Below, one piece after another: positions 9,705-19,023 of a stretch of DNA of 53,039 bases. The number at the start of each line of letters is the position of its first letter. The stretch's first letter is position 1. A program made the translations under genes and the position numbers. The notes beneath the pieces are model-generated. The model saw only the letters and a list, made by a program, of their open reading frames with translations. It had not been told where the DNA came from and did no database searches. This DNA comes from Eubacterium sp. (GTDB lineage Bacteria > Bacillota > Clostridia > Oscillospirales > Ruminococcaceae). The stretch covers positions 10,493 to 63,531 of the forward strand of contig JAFLRX010000014.1 of the NCBI GenBank assembly GCA_022511265.1, read 5' to 3'.

Positions 9705-10379
9705 TCAGGCTTCTTCTTTCTTTTTCAGCATAAACAAAATCGCCGCCAGCAGGAACACACCGCAGACAAGGCACGCCTTTTCCTGCAAATATATCACCGC
9801 CGCGCCGCCTGCTATCGCGCCCAGCATAAACGCGCCGATTATCCCGAAGTACAGCAGTGCCGTCCTGCCGGATTGTTTATCCTTGCCGAATATACGGCGG
9901 TATAGATGCTCGCTCGCGCTGCGGAGATTGCCGGTACACATGGTGGTGGCGTACGGGTTGCCCTGCACCTTGCGAAAGCTCTCCACCTGCATTGAGCAGA
10001 CGAAGGATATCGCGCTGACCGCCGCCAAATCCGCCGTCCCCTGCGGAAAAAACGCCACCGCGCAGACAATGATTATCTCCGCTGCGATAGACAGCTGCCG
10101 CCAATGCAGCATATGGTCGTCCCTGCCGCCGAACCGCCTGCGGATAAGCTCCGCCGCGATTATACCCGCCGCATACGCAGCTATCGGGATAAGATAATGC
10201 AACACCCTGCCGAAATCACCCTGCGCCAGATTCAGCGCAAGCAGCACGATATTTCCGGTGGCGGCATTGGCGAACACCCCGCCGCGCGCCAGATAACTGT
10301 AAGCGTCAAGAAACCCGCCGGTCACCGCCAGCAGCACACCGACACGAAACGACTCCGACGCCTGATATTTTTGTAACAA
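9705..10379 (-). CDS. DUF1275 (YoaK-like) membrane protein
   Basis: A 224-residue membrane protein with about six hydrophobic helices. The N-terminal helix pattern (AVTGGFLDAYSYL..GGVFANAATGNIVLLAL) is the signature of the DUF1275/YoaK family, as is the later FVCSMQVESFRKVQGNP segment. Members are widespread bacterial inner-membrane proteins of unknown function, sometimes suspected transporters. Start is TTG at 10379 with AAGGA about 10 nt upstream; no better ATG is nearby. Monocistronic with its own promoter. Confidence 0.85.
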   Translation of the reverse strand: MLQKYQASESFRVGVLLAVTGGFLDAYSYLARGGVFANAATGNIVLLALNLAQGDFGRVLHYLIPIAAYAAGIIAAELIRRRFGGRDDHMLHWRQLSIAAEIIIVCAVAFFPQGTADLAAVSAISFVCSMQVESFRKVQGNPYATTMCTGNLRSASEHLYRRIFGKDKQSGRTALLYFGIIGAFMLGAIAGGAAVIYLQEKACLVCGVFLLAAILFMLKKKEEA

Positions 10380-10420
10380 AAAGCTCAGTCCTTGTTTGTT
10401 TTACTATGTTTTTCTATGAT

Positions 10421-10449
10421 AGTATAGCAAAAATACGAGGAGATGTCAA
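10421..10449 (-). promoter_or_regulatory. Sigma-A promoter of the DUF1275 gene
   Basis: Minus-strand TTGACA and TATACT with a 17-base spacer, 42 bases from the TTG start. Confidence 0.8.
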
Positions 10450-10527
10450 GGAAGGGGGAATAGCTGAAATCCACAAAGACTTTTCTGATAAATCTGTTAC
10501 CTTGCTATGCGCGTATTTTTGTGCTTA

Positions 10528-10570
10528 CTAAAAAGCTAACCTCCGATCTTTCAAATCAGAGGTTAGCTTT
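10528..10570 (-). terminator. Terminator of the glycopolymer operon
   Basis: AAAGCTAACCTC pairs with GAGGTTAGCTTT (16-nt arms with one mismatch). On the minus strand a short T run follows. It lies just after the last gene of the 16-kb operon. Confidence 0.8.
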
Positions 10571-10581
10571 ATATCGCCTTT

Positions 10582-11634
10582 TTACTGAGCTTCTTTCAAT
10601 ATCGTCAAGGTTTCTTGTATCTTATCGGTATCACGCAAGCTCCAGCCGAGGGCTGTGAGCTTTGAATTGTCAAGGACTTGTCTTTTGTTTGGGATAACAT
10701 CTACGACCTCGCTGTCAGACGGATTGTTAAATATCAGCTTTGTACCGCCTGCATTTGCTACCTGCTGCGCGAACTGGCGTATGGTCATTTTTAATTTCTC
10801 ATCAGAGATATTATAGGCTTCGCCTTTTTGTCCGCGGATCAACGCAACGAGTATTCCTGCCGCCGCATCCGATACATAGCAATGAGAACGCTGGATATTT
10901 CCCGGACTGTTTAATAAGATGTCCTCTGAGCCGAGAGCGTTTCTGAAAAACTGAGAAACCGCCCTGCTGTCAGTATCGGTCATAGTCGGTCCGAATATAT
11001 GGCAGGGCCTTACCGTCACCGTATCAATACCGTACTGCGCTTCATAGCATTTGCACAGTGCCTCTGCGGAACGCTTGCCCTCAGGATAACAAATACGCGA
11101 TGACGAAAAGTCCAGCTTGCCCAAATCGTTCTCGGTAAATCCGTTTTCGATATTCTCTGACGAGCCGTAAAATTCGCCGGAGGATATAAACATAAATCTC
11201 TGTACGCCAAATCTGCGGCTGAATTCCAAAAGATTATATGTGCCGATAACATTGGCAAGCAGCGTATCTACCGGATACTTTGAAAAGCTGGCGGGATCGG
11301 CATTGCTTGCCGCGTGGATAATGAAGTCAACCTGCTCGCTTACGGCAAGCTCTTTAGTGACGTCATGTGCCAGTATCACAAAATTCGTGTTATTTATATA
11401 TTCCGAAAAACGCCTGCTTAAACTGTCGGCATTTCTTCCCATAACTATAACGCGGCAATTTAACGAATTTTTGATATTCGCGCACATAAGAGCATCCACA
11501 ATGAAACTGCCTATCATACCTGATGCGCCGGTTATCATTACGGTCTTTTCTTTTAACGCGTCCAACAAGTCATTATAGTCTGTCCAAAAGCTTTGCAGTA
11601 ATGAATTATATGTGTTGCTTTTCAAAAGGGTCAT
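10582..11634 (-). CDS. NAD-dependent epimerase/dehydratase (extended SDR)
   Basis: A 350-residue extended short-chain dehydrogenase. The dinucleotide-binding motif TGASGMIG lies at ~35-42, and the catalytic Tyr-x3-Lys is in CYPEGK after a conserved Ser region (FISSGEFYGSS). Overall it resembles UDP-glucuronate decarboxylase and dTDP-glucose dehydratase-like enzymes. It starts 1 base after the stop of the cytidylyltransferase gene, so the two are translationally linked and probably act on the same alditol- or sugar-nucleotide precursor. Family is clear; substrate is not. Last gene of the operon. Confidence 0.82.
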   Translation of the reverse strand: MTLLKSNTYNSLLQSFWTDYNDLLDALKEKTVMITGASGMIGSFIVDALMCANIKNSLNCRVIVMGRNADSLSRRFSEYINNTNFVILAHDVTKELAVSEQVDFIIHAASNADPASFSKYPVDTLLANVIGTYNLLEFSRRFGVQRFMFISSGEFYGSSENIENGFTENDLGKLDFSSSRICYPEGKRSAEALCKCYEAQYGIDTVTVRPCHIFGPTMTDTDSRAVSQFFRNALGSEDILLNSPGNIQRSHCYVSDAAAGILVALIRGQKGEAYNISDEKLKMTIRQFAQQVANAGGTKLIFNNPSDSEVVDVIPNKRQVLDNSKLTALGWSLRDTDKIQETLTILKEAQ

Positions 11635-11635
11635 T

Positions 11636-12340
11636 TTATTTCTCCTTGTTTCTTAACGAAAGCAAAGCCTTGAAAATAAGCAAATCATCGGGTGTTGTAA
11701 GTTTAATATTGGTCTCTGAGCCGATCGAAAAATAAACCTTTTTCCCAAGCTCGATCATAAGCGTACAGCTTGCTACGGAATTAGTGATCCCCTTTTCAAG
11801 CGCCTCTCTGTGGGCATCGGCGATCAGCTTGATATTAAATGCCTGCGGCGTTTGTGTAAGAGCAAGCTCGTCACGTCTTATCACTTCCTCCGACCATTCT
11901 TTGCCGTCCTTATGCAAAACGGCAGTGTTGCACGGTACTACGGAGATAGCAGAGCCGTACTTTGTGCACTGGATAATACAGTCGGAAATTATCTCAGAGG
12001 ATACCATCGGGCGGATAGCGTCATGTATAAGCAGGATATCATCCGGAGAATAACGGCGTTCCGCCTCCATAACTCCGTTTCTTATAGAATCCTGTCCGTT
12101 TTCTCCTCCTCCTACTATCCATTTCAGTTTAGTTATATGATACTGCTTGGCATATGCCTTCAGCACATTCTGCCACTCGTCAATACATACCACGCCTATT
12201 TCATCAATATCAGGATGGCTTTCAAAAGCCTCCAGCGTATAGATGATAACGGGTTTATCATTTACGTTGATAAACTGTTTCGGTATTTCCTGGCGCATAC
12301 GGTGACCGCTGCCGCCTGCAATTATCATACCTATGTTCAT
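11636..12340 (-). CDS. IspD/TarI-type cytidylyltransferase
   Basis: A 234-residue enzyme with the nucleotide-binding loop AAGG/AGGSGHRMRQEIPKQF at the N-terminus, HDAIRP in the middle (~108) and T-TPDDLL near the C-terminus (~217), all typical of the IspD/TarI family. Such enzymes couple CTP to a phosphorylated alditol: methylerythritol-4-P (IspD) or ribitol-5-P (TarI). Placement in a glycopolymer operon with a TagF-like transferase favours a TarI-like role making CDP-ribitol or a related CDP-alditol. No TarJ-type reductase is next to it; the adjacent SDR may supply or modify the substrate. ATG at 12340 follows AAAGGAAG. Confidence 0.82.
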   Translation of the reverse strand: MNIGMIIAGGSGHRMRQEIPKQFINVNDKPVIIYTLEAFESHPDIDEIGVVCIDEWQNVLKAYAKQYHITKLKWIVGGGENGQDSIRNGVMEAERRYSPDDILLIHDAIRPMVSSEIISDCIIQCTKYGSAISVVPCNTAVLHKDGKEWSEEVIRRDELALTQTPQAFNIKLIADAHREALEKGITNSVASCTLMIELGKKVYFSIGSETNIKLTTPDDLLIFKALLSLRNKEK

Positions 12341-12418
12341 ATGATCTTCCTTTCTGCAATTGGGTGACTTAAAGGCAAAACAGATTAGAATTGCCCTTTT
12401 ATAAAATGACGCTATCCA

Positions 12419-13471
12419 TTACATCGAACAGTCCAAAATTTTGCAGATCTCATCCGCTATCCTGAACATACCTATATCGGTGTAGTGAATATTGTCAATA
12501 CTGAGCGCTATTTGATCCAAATCGGAGAAAAGCTTATCGGGATCAATAAAGAATACACTTTCGTTTTCTTGTTTCAGCCGCTTATAAACTTCTTTTATAT
12601 GGGCGGTAAAGCCATACGCCTTATAAGCCCCGATCAGTATGAACGGCTGATGCGGATAATATTTTCGCAGTCTTGAGCAAAACGGTTCAAACCTGTTTTT
12701 AAACTCATCAAGGCTGGTCGCGTTTCTGCTGTAATCAATAACTACCGCGCCGACGGAGTTCTCGTCTTTTCCTATCGCGTCCGCCATAGAAAGCTCTCCG
12801 CGGCAAGCTCCCGAAAAAGAGTAATTGACAATATTGCAATTGAACTGTCGGGAAACTATATTCGGAAATGCGTTTCCGCTTCTGCTCGCGCTGGCGCCCT
12901 GCGTCATGGAATTTCCATAAAACAGGACTGTTTTTTCATGCTTGTACAAAGGCGCGGCAGACAGGCTGCACCCATTTTCTATACCAATCGCCAATCTTTT
13001 AACACAATTGTAATTCGGAAAATATATTTCTGTAAATTTCCCCTGCACAACATATATTTTTTCAGCAAAAATATTGTTAGGCTCATTAGGTGCGACAACA
13101 GTCTGATGTGTAAGCTGACCGGAAATGCGGTCTCCATAGTATACATCAAACCCGGAAGAACAGTAAAGCAGCATTTTTCCGTGCGCGTATTTACGTTTAA
13201 GCTCTGCTTTGAGTATTATATACGGCGAGTCGGTATAAAACCTCAGCCTAGCCCCGGAGGGCTGGGTATTGCTGTCCGCAAGAAAGTCATCGGTAAGCCG
13301 GTCGTTGTCTTCATCAATGATCGGCTGAAGATCGGCGACCTTTTTTATGATGCCGTCCTCAATTATGGGACAGCCGAATATATATTCTTTAAACGAATTT
13401 ATATCATAGAAAACATATTCGATTTCGTCTGTGATTTTCAGCGGCTGGTCAAATTCTGTTAAAAACTCCAT
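12419..13471 (-). CDS. SGNH/GDSL-fold esterase with N-terminal beta-sandwich
   Basis: A 350-residue protein. Residues ~60-170 form a beta-rich N-terminal domain as in bidomain carbohydrate esterases. The SGNH domain follows: block I YGNSMTQG with Ser188 as nucleophile, Gly/Arg block II (GACRGE), an Asn in block III (SRN), and block V D326-x-x-H329 (DNIHYTD). All catalytic positions are present. Likely a deacylase acting on O-acyl groups of the surface polymer. It lies 27 bases downstream of a paralogue that has lost these residues. No signal peptide is seen, so it may act in the cytoplasm on precursors. Confidence 0.75.
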   Translation of the reverse strand: MEFLTEFDQPLKITDEIEYVFYDINSFKEYIFGCPIIEDGIIKKVADLQPIIDEDNDRLTDDFLADSNTQPSGARLRFYTDSPYIILKAELKRKYAHGKMLLYCSSGFDVYYGDRISGQLTHQTVVAPNEPNNIFAEKIYVVQGKFTEIYFPNYNCVKRLAIGIENGCSLSAAPLYKHEKTVLFYGNSMTQGASASRSGNAFPNIVSRQFNCNIVNYSFSGACRGELSMADAIGKDENSVGAVVIDYSRNATSLDEFKNRFEPFCSRLRKYYPHQPFILIGAYKAYGFTAHIKEVYKRLKQENESVFFIDPDKLFSDLDQIALSIDNIHYTDIGMFRIADEICKILDCSM

Positions 13472-13498
13472 CTGATATTCCCTTTATCCTTACAGGCG

Positions 13499-14461
13499 TT
13501 AATTGATAAACGCATCGGCGATTTTGATTATTCTGTCCGCCAATACCATATTGCCGTAATCGTTGGTAAGGTAGGATGAAAGCGTTGCCATATCCGGCGA
13601 AATGCCGTCTAATACATTGCCGCCGTCAAGATACATAATATTTCTTTCGGGATGTTTCTTAGAAACCTCCCCTACTATTTTACGGCACGCGATGTAGTTG
13701 TCCCGCTTTTTCCCGTAGTAAGGCTGGGATAAAAGTAATATCGGACATGCGCAATAGCTTTGCGCCAATTTTTCCAGATATTGCTCCAGCTTTTCCTCGA
13801 TATATTCGGTTGGGACAGGTATCGAACAGATCTCCGATACTACAAAGCAAGGGTCGGATACCGCTTTTGCGGCTTTGGCAACATATTGTTCCTCAAGATA
13901 TTTGCCGTTATATATTGCGAGATTATAATAATCACGCAAGAATTTCCTTGCAACTATGCTTGAGTACATTCCATGCGAAAAGGTGCAGCCCCTTCCGAAT
14001 GTTGTAGGACCGCCCAAAAACAAAATCGGCTCGCCTAATTTATCAGAGGGTCTTATCTCTGAGTTATCATCTATATATATATATATATATGGGGATGCGC
14101 TTTTCACGGGGCAGTGTATTTCATAATCCAAATAATCGTTTCCGTTTTGTTTATAAAGAATTTGAACATCTTTATTGCGTCCCGAAGCGCACTCCATTTT
14201 AAGCACACTTTGACGGTTTTTTACAATATAAGAAACGCCGTTTACCATCATACTGCCAAAATAGGCTTCTACCTCGGAATAACCGATGCCTAATTTTATG
14301 CCGACGGTTTGTGAATTTGTCGAAAATCTTACTCTCACCCCGGTGCTGTTGGAGTTGCCCCAAAAGTTCTCCACGCCCATTCTGGTAAGCGCGTGTTCGG
14401 GGTTTCCGTCCGGGATGGCACCGAAAATAAATTCACTGTGCTTATTTATATCAATTTCCAT
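13499..14461 (-). CDS. Catalytically degenerate SGNH-like paralogue
   Basis: A 320-residue protein aligning in layout with the next gene: a beta-sandwich (~38-130), then an SGNH-like domain. The nucleophile block reads FLGGPTTFG (149-156), with no Ser at the GDS position. The block III Asn is absent (SEICSIPVP) and block V reads SSYLTNDYG instead of D-x-x-H. It is intact and well spaced in the operon, so it is probably an expressed pseudoenzyme, perhaps a binding or scaffolding partner of the active paralogue. A (TA)n tract encodes YIYIYI just before block I. Start ATG 14461. Confidence 0.65.
   Translation of the reverse strand: MEIDINKHSEFIFGAIPDGNPEHALTRMGVENFWGNSNSTGVRVRFSTNSQTVGIKLGIGYSEVEAYFGSMMVNGVSYIVKNRQSVLKMECASGRNKDVQILYKQNGNDYLDYEIHCPVKSASPYIYIYIDDNSEIRPSDKLGEPILFLGGPTTFGRGCTFSHGMYSSIVARKFLRDYYNLAIYNGKYLEEQYVAKAAKAVSDPCFVVSEICSIPVPTEYIEEKLEQYLEKLAQSYCACPILLLSQPYYGKKRDNYIACRKIVGEVSKKHPERNIMYLDGGNVLDGISPDMATLSSYLTNDYGNMVLADRIIKIADAFIN
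14072..14090. repeat. (TA)n dinucleotide microsatellite inside the SGNH-like gene
   Basis: A 19-base perfect alternating TA run inside the coding frame (residues ~125-130). A one-unit slip would shift the frame and truncate the protein before its C-terminal domain. Confidence 0.9.
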
Positions 14462-14484
14462 CTGAAGCTATCCTTGTTAATATA

Positions 14485-15510
14485 TCAAGAAAGGCGTCCG
14501 CTATACATTTTATCGTAATAATCGCGGTATTCTCCGGAAATTATCTCTCCCCACCAGCTGCGATTATCGAGATACCACTGTATGGTCTTTTGTATGCCGT
14601 CTTTGAATTTTGTTTCGGGGATCCAGCCTAATTCGTTGTAAATTTTAGCGGGGTCGATAGCGTAACGCTGATCATGACCTTTTCTGTCCTCTACATACTT
14701 TATAAGGCTCTCGTCTTTTCCGATAGCTTTGATGATCATTTTGACAATGTCTATATTACGCATCTCATTATGTCCGCCGATATTATAGACCTCGCCTATT
14801 TTTCCGTTATGGATTATCAGGTCGATAGCCTTGCAATGATCCTCGACATAAAGCCAGTCTCTGACATTCTCACCTGTGCCGTAAACGGGCAGCGACTTGT
14901 CCTCAAGTGTGTTGATGACCATAAGCGGGATAAGCTTTTCGGGGAATTGATACGGTCCGTAGTTATTCGAGCATCTTGATATCGAAACAGGGAGATTATA
15001 TGTCCTGTAATAAGCCAGCACCAAAAGATCCGCACCCGCCTTTGAAGACGAATACGGGCTGGAGGTGTGCAGCGGTGTGGTCTCGGTAAAGAACATATCA
15101 GGTCTGTCCAGCGGCAGATCTCCGTACACCTCGTCAGTGGACACCTGATGAAAACGCTTTACTCCGTATTTTCTGCACGCATCCATCAAAATCTGGGTAC
15201 CGATTATATTCGTTTCAAGGAAAATAGAAGGATTTTCTATCGAACGGTCAACGTGGCTCTCCGCGGCAAAATTTATCACCATATCGGGATGCTCTTCGGC
15301 AAATATTTTGTCCACCATATCCTTATCGGTTATAGATATCTTTGCAAAGCGGAAATTGGGGTTGTCCATAACCGACGCAAGAGTAGACAGATTGCCGGCG
15401 TATGTGAGGCTGTCTATACATACGATACGATAATCGGGGTGTTGGTCAAACATATAGAATATGAAATTACTTCCTATAAACCCTGCTCCGCCTGTTACAA
15501 ATACTGTCAT
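14485..15510 (-). CDS. rmlB: dTDP-glucose 4,6-dehydratase
   Basis: A 341-residue extended SDR that converts dTDP-glucose to dTDP-4-keto-6-deoxyglucose. The NAD motif [11 protein letters not shown] begins at residue 6. [10 protein letters not shown], the STDEVYG block, and [12 protein letters not shown] (Tyr/Lys catalytic pair) followed by [18 protein letters not shown] are diagnostic for RmlB. ATG 15510 overlaps the rmlA stop by 4 bases. Neither RmlC nor RmlD is in the operon, so the keto sugar probably feeds the FdtA-like isomerase at 23.5-23.9 kb. Confidence 0.95.
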   Translation of the reverse strand: MTVFVTGGAGFIGSNFIFYMFDQHPDYRIVCIDSLTYAGNLSTLASVMDNPNFRFAKISITDKDMVDKIFAEEHPDMVINFAAESHVDRSIENPSIFLETNIIGTQILMDACRKYGVKRFHQVSTDEVYGDLPLDRPDMFFTETTPLHTSSPYSSSKAGADLLVLAYYRTYNLPVSISRCSNNYGPYQFPEKLIPLMVINTLEDKSLPVYGTGENVRDWLYVEDHCKAIDLIIHNGKIGEVYNIGGHNEMRNIDIVKMIIKAIGKDESLIKYVEDRKGHDQRYAIDPAKIYNELGWIPETKFKDGIQKTIQWYLDNRSWWGEIISGEYRDYYDKMYSGRLS

Positions 15511-16388
15511 ATGTTTTTATCCTCCAGTAATGAGATTATATATTTGCCGTATTCCGTAGAGATCATTTCATTGCCCAGCTTTTCCAACTGATTGTCGTCA
15601 ATGAAACCTCTTCTCCACGCTATTTCCTCTATACAAGCAATGTAAAAGCCCTGCATTTCCTGAATGTTTTTCACATAATTGCCCGCTTTGAACATTCCTT
15701 TAGGAGAACCTGTATCCAGCCATGCCATACCTCTGCCAAGTACGCTGACCTTTAGCATTTCCTTCTCCAGGTAATAGTTATTGATGGATGTTATCTCTAT
15801 CTCTCCACGGGCGGAAGGCTTGACGTTCGCGGCAACATCAACGACGCTGTTATTGTAAAAATATAATCCGGGCACAGCATAGTTTGATTTAGGCTTTTTG
15901 GGTTTTTCTTCTATTGATACCGCCTTAAAATTATCATCAAACTCGACTACTCCAAACTCATTCGGATGCTTTACACAATACGCGAAAATATTAGCCGAAC
16001 CGTCCTCGACCTTCAGCCGCGCCTCTCTGAGTGTCTGTCCGAAATGCCTTCCGTAAAAGATGTTGTCGCCGAGGATCAGACACACATCGTCATTACCTAT
16101 AAAATCTTTTCCTAAAATAAACGCGTCTGCCAGTCCTCTCGGGGTATCCTGAACAGCATACTGTATCGACACACCCAGCTTCGAGCCGTCACCGAGCAGC
16201 CTTTGAAAATTAGGTGTATCGTAAGGCGTGGAAATTATAAGTATGTCTTTTATATCCGCCAGCAACAAGGTTGATAAGGGATAATATATCAGCGGTTTGT
16301 CATATACAGGGAGCAACTGCTTGCTTACCACCAAGGTGTTGGGATAAAGGCGTGTTCCTTTGCCGCCTGCCAAAATAATTCCTTTCAT
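15507..16388 (-). CDS. rmlA: Glucose-1-phosphate thymidylyltransferase
   Basis: A 293-residue nucleotidyltransferase forming dTDP-glucose from glucose-1-P and dTTP. The N-terminal signature [32 protein letters not shown] and [10 protein letters not shown] are classic RmlA. Length is that of the short RmlA class. First step of the dTDP-6-deoxyhexose route completed by RmlB and the Fdt-like enzymes upstream in the same operon. ATG 16388 has a good ribosome site (AAAGG). Confidence 0.95.
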   Translation of the reverse strand: MKGIILAGGKGTRLYPNTLVVSKQLLPVYDKPLIYYPLSTLLLADIKDILIISTPYDTPNFQRLLGDGSKLGVSIQYAVQDTPRGLADAFILGKDFIGNDDVCLILGDNIFYGRHFGQTLREARLKVEDGSANIFAYCVKHPNEFGVVEFDDNFKAVSIEEKPKKPKSNYAVPGLYFYNNSVVDVAANVKPSARGEIEITSINNYYLEKEMLKVSVLGRGMAWLDTGSPKGMFKAGNYVKNIQEMQGFYIACIEEIAWRRGFIDDNQLEKLGNEMISTEYGKYIISLLEDKNI

Positions 16389-16415
16389 AGCTATGCCCTT
16401 TCTTCAATCGTAGTT

Positions 16416-18977
16416 TCAAGTAAGCTTTTTCTTGATAAGCTCTATAATAAATTCCGAAGTGTGAGGATAATTCACTTGGAGTTCATTACGCGAAAATGCC
16501 GTACGCTGCTCTTTAAGAGGATCGTTTCCGTTTATTACCACATCTTCTATAAAGCTGAGAATATCCTCACGGGAATATGCGTGGTAATAGTTTTCAAGGC
16601 ACTTCTCACCTAACGGTATATATGTGTCTGAAAGCTCTACGCCCTTTTTAAGCATATAACAACACGGTTTCTCTGTGTAAAGATATTCGCCGGTAAATGA
16701 ACCGCAATCGTGTATCATGGCGTCGCTGGCAGCAAACACCTCATGATAGTCACCGGTCGTATCATATATGATATTGTCGCTCTGAAGCATTTCCTCCAGA
16801 TACTCATCTATCTGCTCTTGTGTCCATATTTTATGCGCTATGAGATTAGGGAACAAAAGCGGATGAGGTCTGAAAACAAAGTCTATATCGGGATACATCT
16901 TCGGCAGCTCGATAAACAGCCTGTAATAATCCAGAAAATTAGATATATTCAGCGACTTCCAGCCCCATACGGTGTGATGGGGGCATATCATTATCATTTT
17001 GCGTGTCTTATCGGCTCTGCGTTTCATAAAGAAATCCAGCTTGTCCATTTTAAGACAGCCTGTGACAATACCGTTCTTTCCTTTGATTTTCTGTTTCGAT
17101 TTAAGAAATTCCAAATTACCCGGAGTTTCTATACAAACACGCCACAGAAGATTATAGAAATCGGTCGCGATTACCTCTTCCCAAAATCTCACAACAGCCA
17201 ATCCGTAATTGGCGTACAATGTCAGGACATTCTTGTCAACAAAATATTCTATCTCGTGGAACGGATGAACAAGATGCTTATACGGATTAGCAAAGAAAAT
17301 AACGCTGTATTCATCCTTCAGCTCGAGATATTCGTCGTTCTTTTCGTCATATCCGCCTACAACTCTACCGGGGTATTCGGCGGAAAGATTGTCATACGCC
17401 TCATAATATGTGTCTAGCAGATACTGATAAGTTCTTGACACGTTCGGCGCGATGATGATATACGGATCAAGAATATTGTCCTCAAGCATCTTCTCAAACA
17501 CTGGGCGCTCGGGGAATACGCTGTTGAATACAACAATAAATCCGACTTTGATCTTGCCGTTCTTCTTATACTTCTTGCGGATAGCCCTTTCTTTTCTTTT
17601 ATATCCCCTTTGCACTTTATAAAATCTTGGATATTTGAGGCTATTCGGAATAAGTCCTTTTATCGACTGCTTGAATTTTTCCTTTTTCAGCCGTTTTTCT
17701 TCTCTCTCCTGCGCGTCAAGCTCTTCCTGTGTTACCGTCTTGGGATGAAGAGAATTGTAATAATCGGAATATGAAGCGTTGGGGTCGTTTATGCTTTCTC
17801 TGTATTCCCACAGCTTGTCCAGGACATTGCGCACCGAGGGCTCTTCAATGCACTTTTCTACAGTTAAATCAGAATTCTCGGCTATCTTTCTCAGCCTATC
17901 GACATTTGAGACATAGGAATAGTTTTCATATGCGGTTTTCTCGCACTTTTCAGCTATCTCTCTGCGCAGCCTTTCGTCGGAAAGCTGCTCGATTATATGA
18001 GGAAGCGTATATGATGCGTTGTTCAGCTCGCGCAGCTCTTTTTTATTCCAGCAAAGGATATAATTACGCGCGTCGTGAAAATACACATATTTACGGAGTG
18101 GCAATTTCGGCTCGTCATCTATTGCAGGTATTACGGTAGGCACGCCGCACATTGCGCCCCTTACAGCATTGAGGTTATACCCCACCGCCAAATCAAGATT
18201 TTCGCGGATATAATCCTCGATATGCTCGTCGTCAAGATTGCCCGTATACACATAACGAATGAGCGGAGAATACTTCGGAAAATCCATATTCCACATAACG
18301 CTGCCAAGACCGATAATATGGAAATTTATCTTTACGGGGAATTCCGGCTCTTCGTCCTCTTCTGTTTTTTCGGGATAATACCGCTCGTACAGATCATCGG
18401 ATATTCTCGTAATGCAATCTAACGCGGTGGTGCTTATAGGTCCGATCCAGCCTATATTTATCTCATTCGGGTCAAAATCGTTCTTTTTCTTTACAGTCGA
18501 ATTACAGCTATGCGTGCTTTGCGGTATGATGCGGTCTTCTGTCACATGGACGCCGTAATCCCACACATTCATCTTGCTCTTATTCAAAAAGAACAGTCCG
18601 CCGTTGTCGTCAAAAAGCCGTGTAACGGCTTTAACGTCGGGGTTTATCAGTCTGCCGAGCATACGCTTATAGCAAAGCGAGTCATATACATACAGGCATA
18701 TCCGCGCGTTTTTCAGATCTGCTATATACGGCAGTAAAAACATCAAGTAGTTGGCGGGTACCATAAAGACCGCATCTTCAAACTGCGAAAAATCGCATTC
18801 ATCAATAGCGATAAAACGCAGCGAGGTGCTGTTCTTCTCATACTCGCATCCGGACGCAAAATTGATATAATATGCTTCAATGTCCAAGCCTTCCGGTATA
18901 TTCGCAAGTATCTCCGGGACGATAGCCTGAACACCGCTTATCTGCGAAACAGTTTCAATAAAGTATACTATTTTCAA
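16416..18977 (-). CDS. Bifunctional glycosyltransferase - TagF-like glycerophosphotransferase
   Basis: An 853-residue fusion. Residues ~1-370 form a GT-B-like domain homologous to the two upstream genes (KIVYFIET..ISGVQ start, then YYIN and CDFSQFEDA). A Lys/Arg-rich, helical linker spans ~400-475. Residues ~475-853 match the CDP-glycerol glycerophosphotransferase family: a PHHTVWGW segment, FRPHPLLFP, and HDCGSFTGEYLYTEKPC. TagF-type domains polymerise glycerol-P or ribitol-P from CDP-alditol. The protein probably adds a sugar and alditol-phosphate units to the same polymer at the inner membrane face. Start is TTG at 18977 with GAGG upstream. Confidence 0.8.
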   Translation of the reverse strand: MKIVYFIETVSQISGVQAIVPEILANIPEGLDIEAYYINFASGCEYEKNSTSLRFIAIDECDFSQFEDAVFMVPANYLMFLLPYIADLKNARICLYVYDSLCYKRMLGRLINPDVKAVTRLFDDNGGLFFLNKSKMNVWDYGVHVTEDRIIPQSTHSCNSTVKKKNDFDPNEINIGWIGPISTTALDCITRISDDLYERYYPEKTEEDEEPEFPVKINFHIIGLGSVMWNMDFPKYSPLIRYVYTGNLDDEHIEDYIRENLDLAVGYNLNAVRGAMCGVPTVIPAIDDEPKLPLRKYVYFHDARNYILCWNKKELRELNNASYTLPHIIEQLSDERLRREIAEKCEKTAYENYSYVSNVDRLRKIAENSDLTVEKCIEEPSVRNVLDKLWEYRESINDPNASYSDYYNSLHPKTVTQEELDAQEREEKRLKKEKFKQSIKGLIPNSLKYPRFYKVQRGYKRKERAIRKKYKKNGKIKVGFIVVFNSVFPERPVFEKMLEDNILDPYIIIAPNVSRTYQYLLDTYYEAYDNLSAEYPGRVVGGYDEKNDEYLELKDEYSVIFFANPYKHLVHPFHEIEYFVDKNVLTLYANYGLAVVRFWEEVIATDFYNLLWRVCIETPGNLEFLKSKQKIKGKNGIVTGCLKMDKLDFFMKRRADKTRKMIMICPHHTVWGWKSLNISNFLDYYRLFIELPKMYPDIDFVFRPHPLLFPNLIAHKIWTQEQIDEYLEEMLQSDNIIYDTTGDYHEVFAASDAMIHDCGSFTGEYLYTEKPCCYMLKKGVELSDTYIPLGEKCLENYYHAYSREDILSFIEDVVINGNDPLKEQRTAFSRNELQVNYPHTSEFIIELIKKKLT

Positions 18978-19023
18978 GTACGTTTCCTCATTTCTGCTTT
19001 ATTAAAAAGATTTTAACCTGCAA

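Noticed and set aside
12341-12418. Hairpin AAAGGGCA/TGCCTTT between the active SGNH and cytidylyltransferase genes as a terminator
   Set aside because: Stem is weak, loop long, and no T tract follows; genes on both sides clearly belong to one operon.
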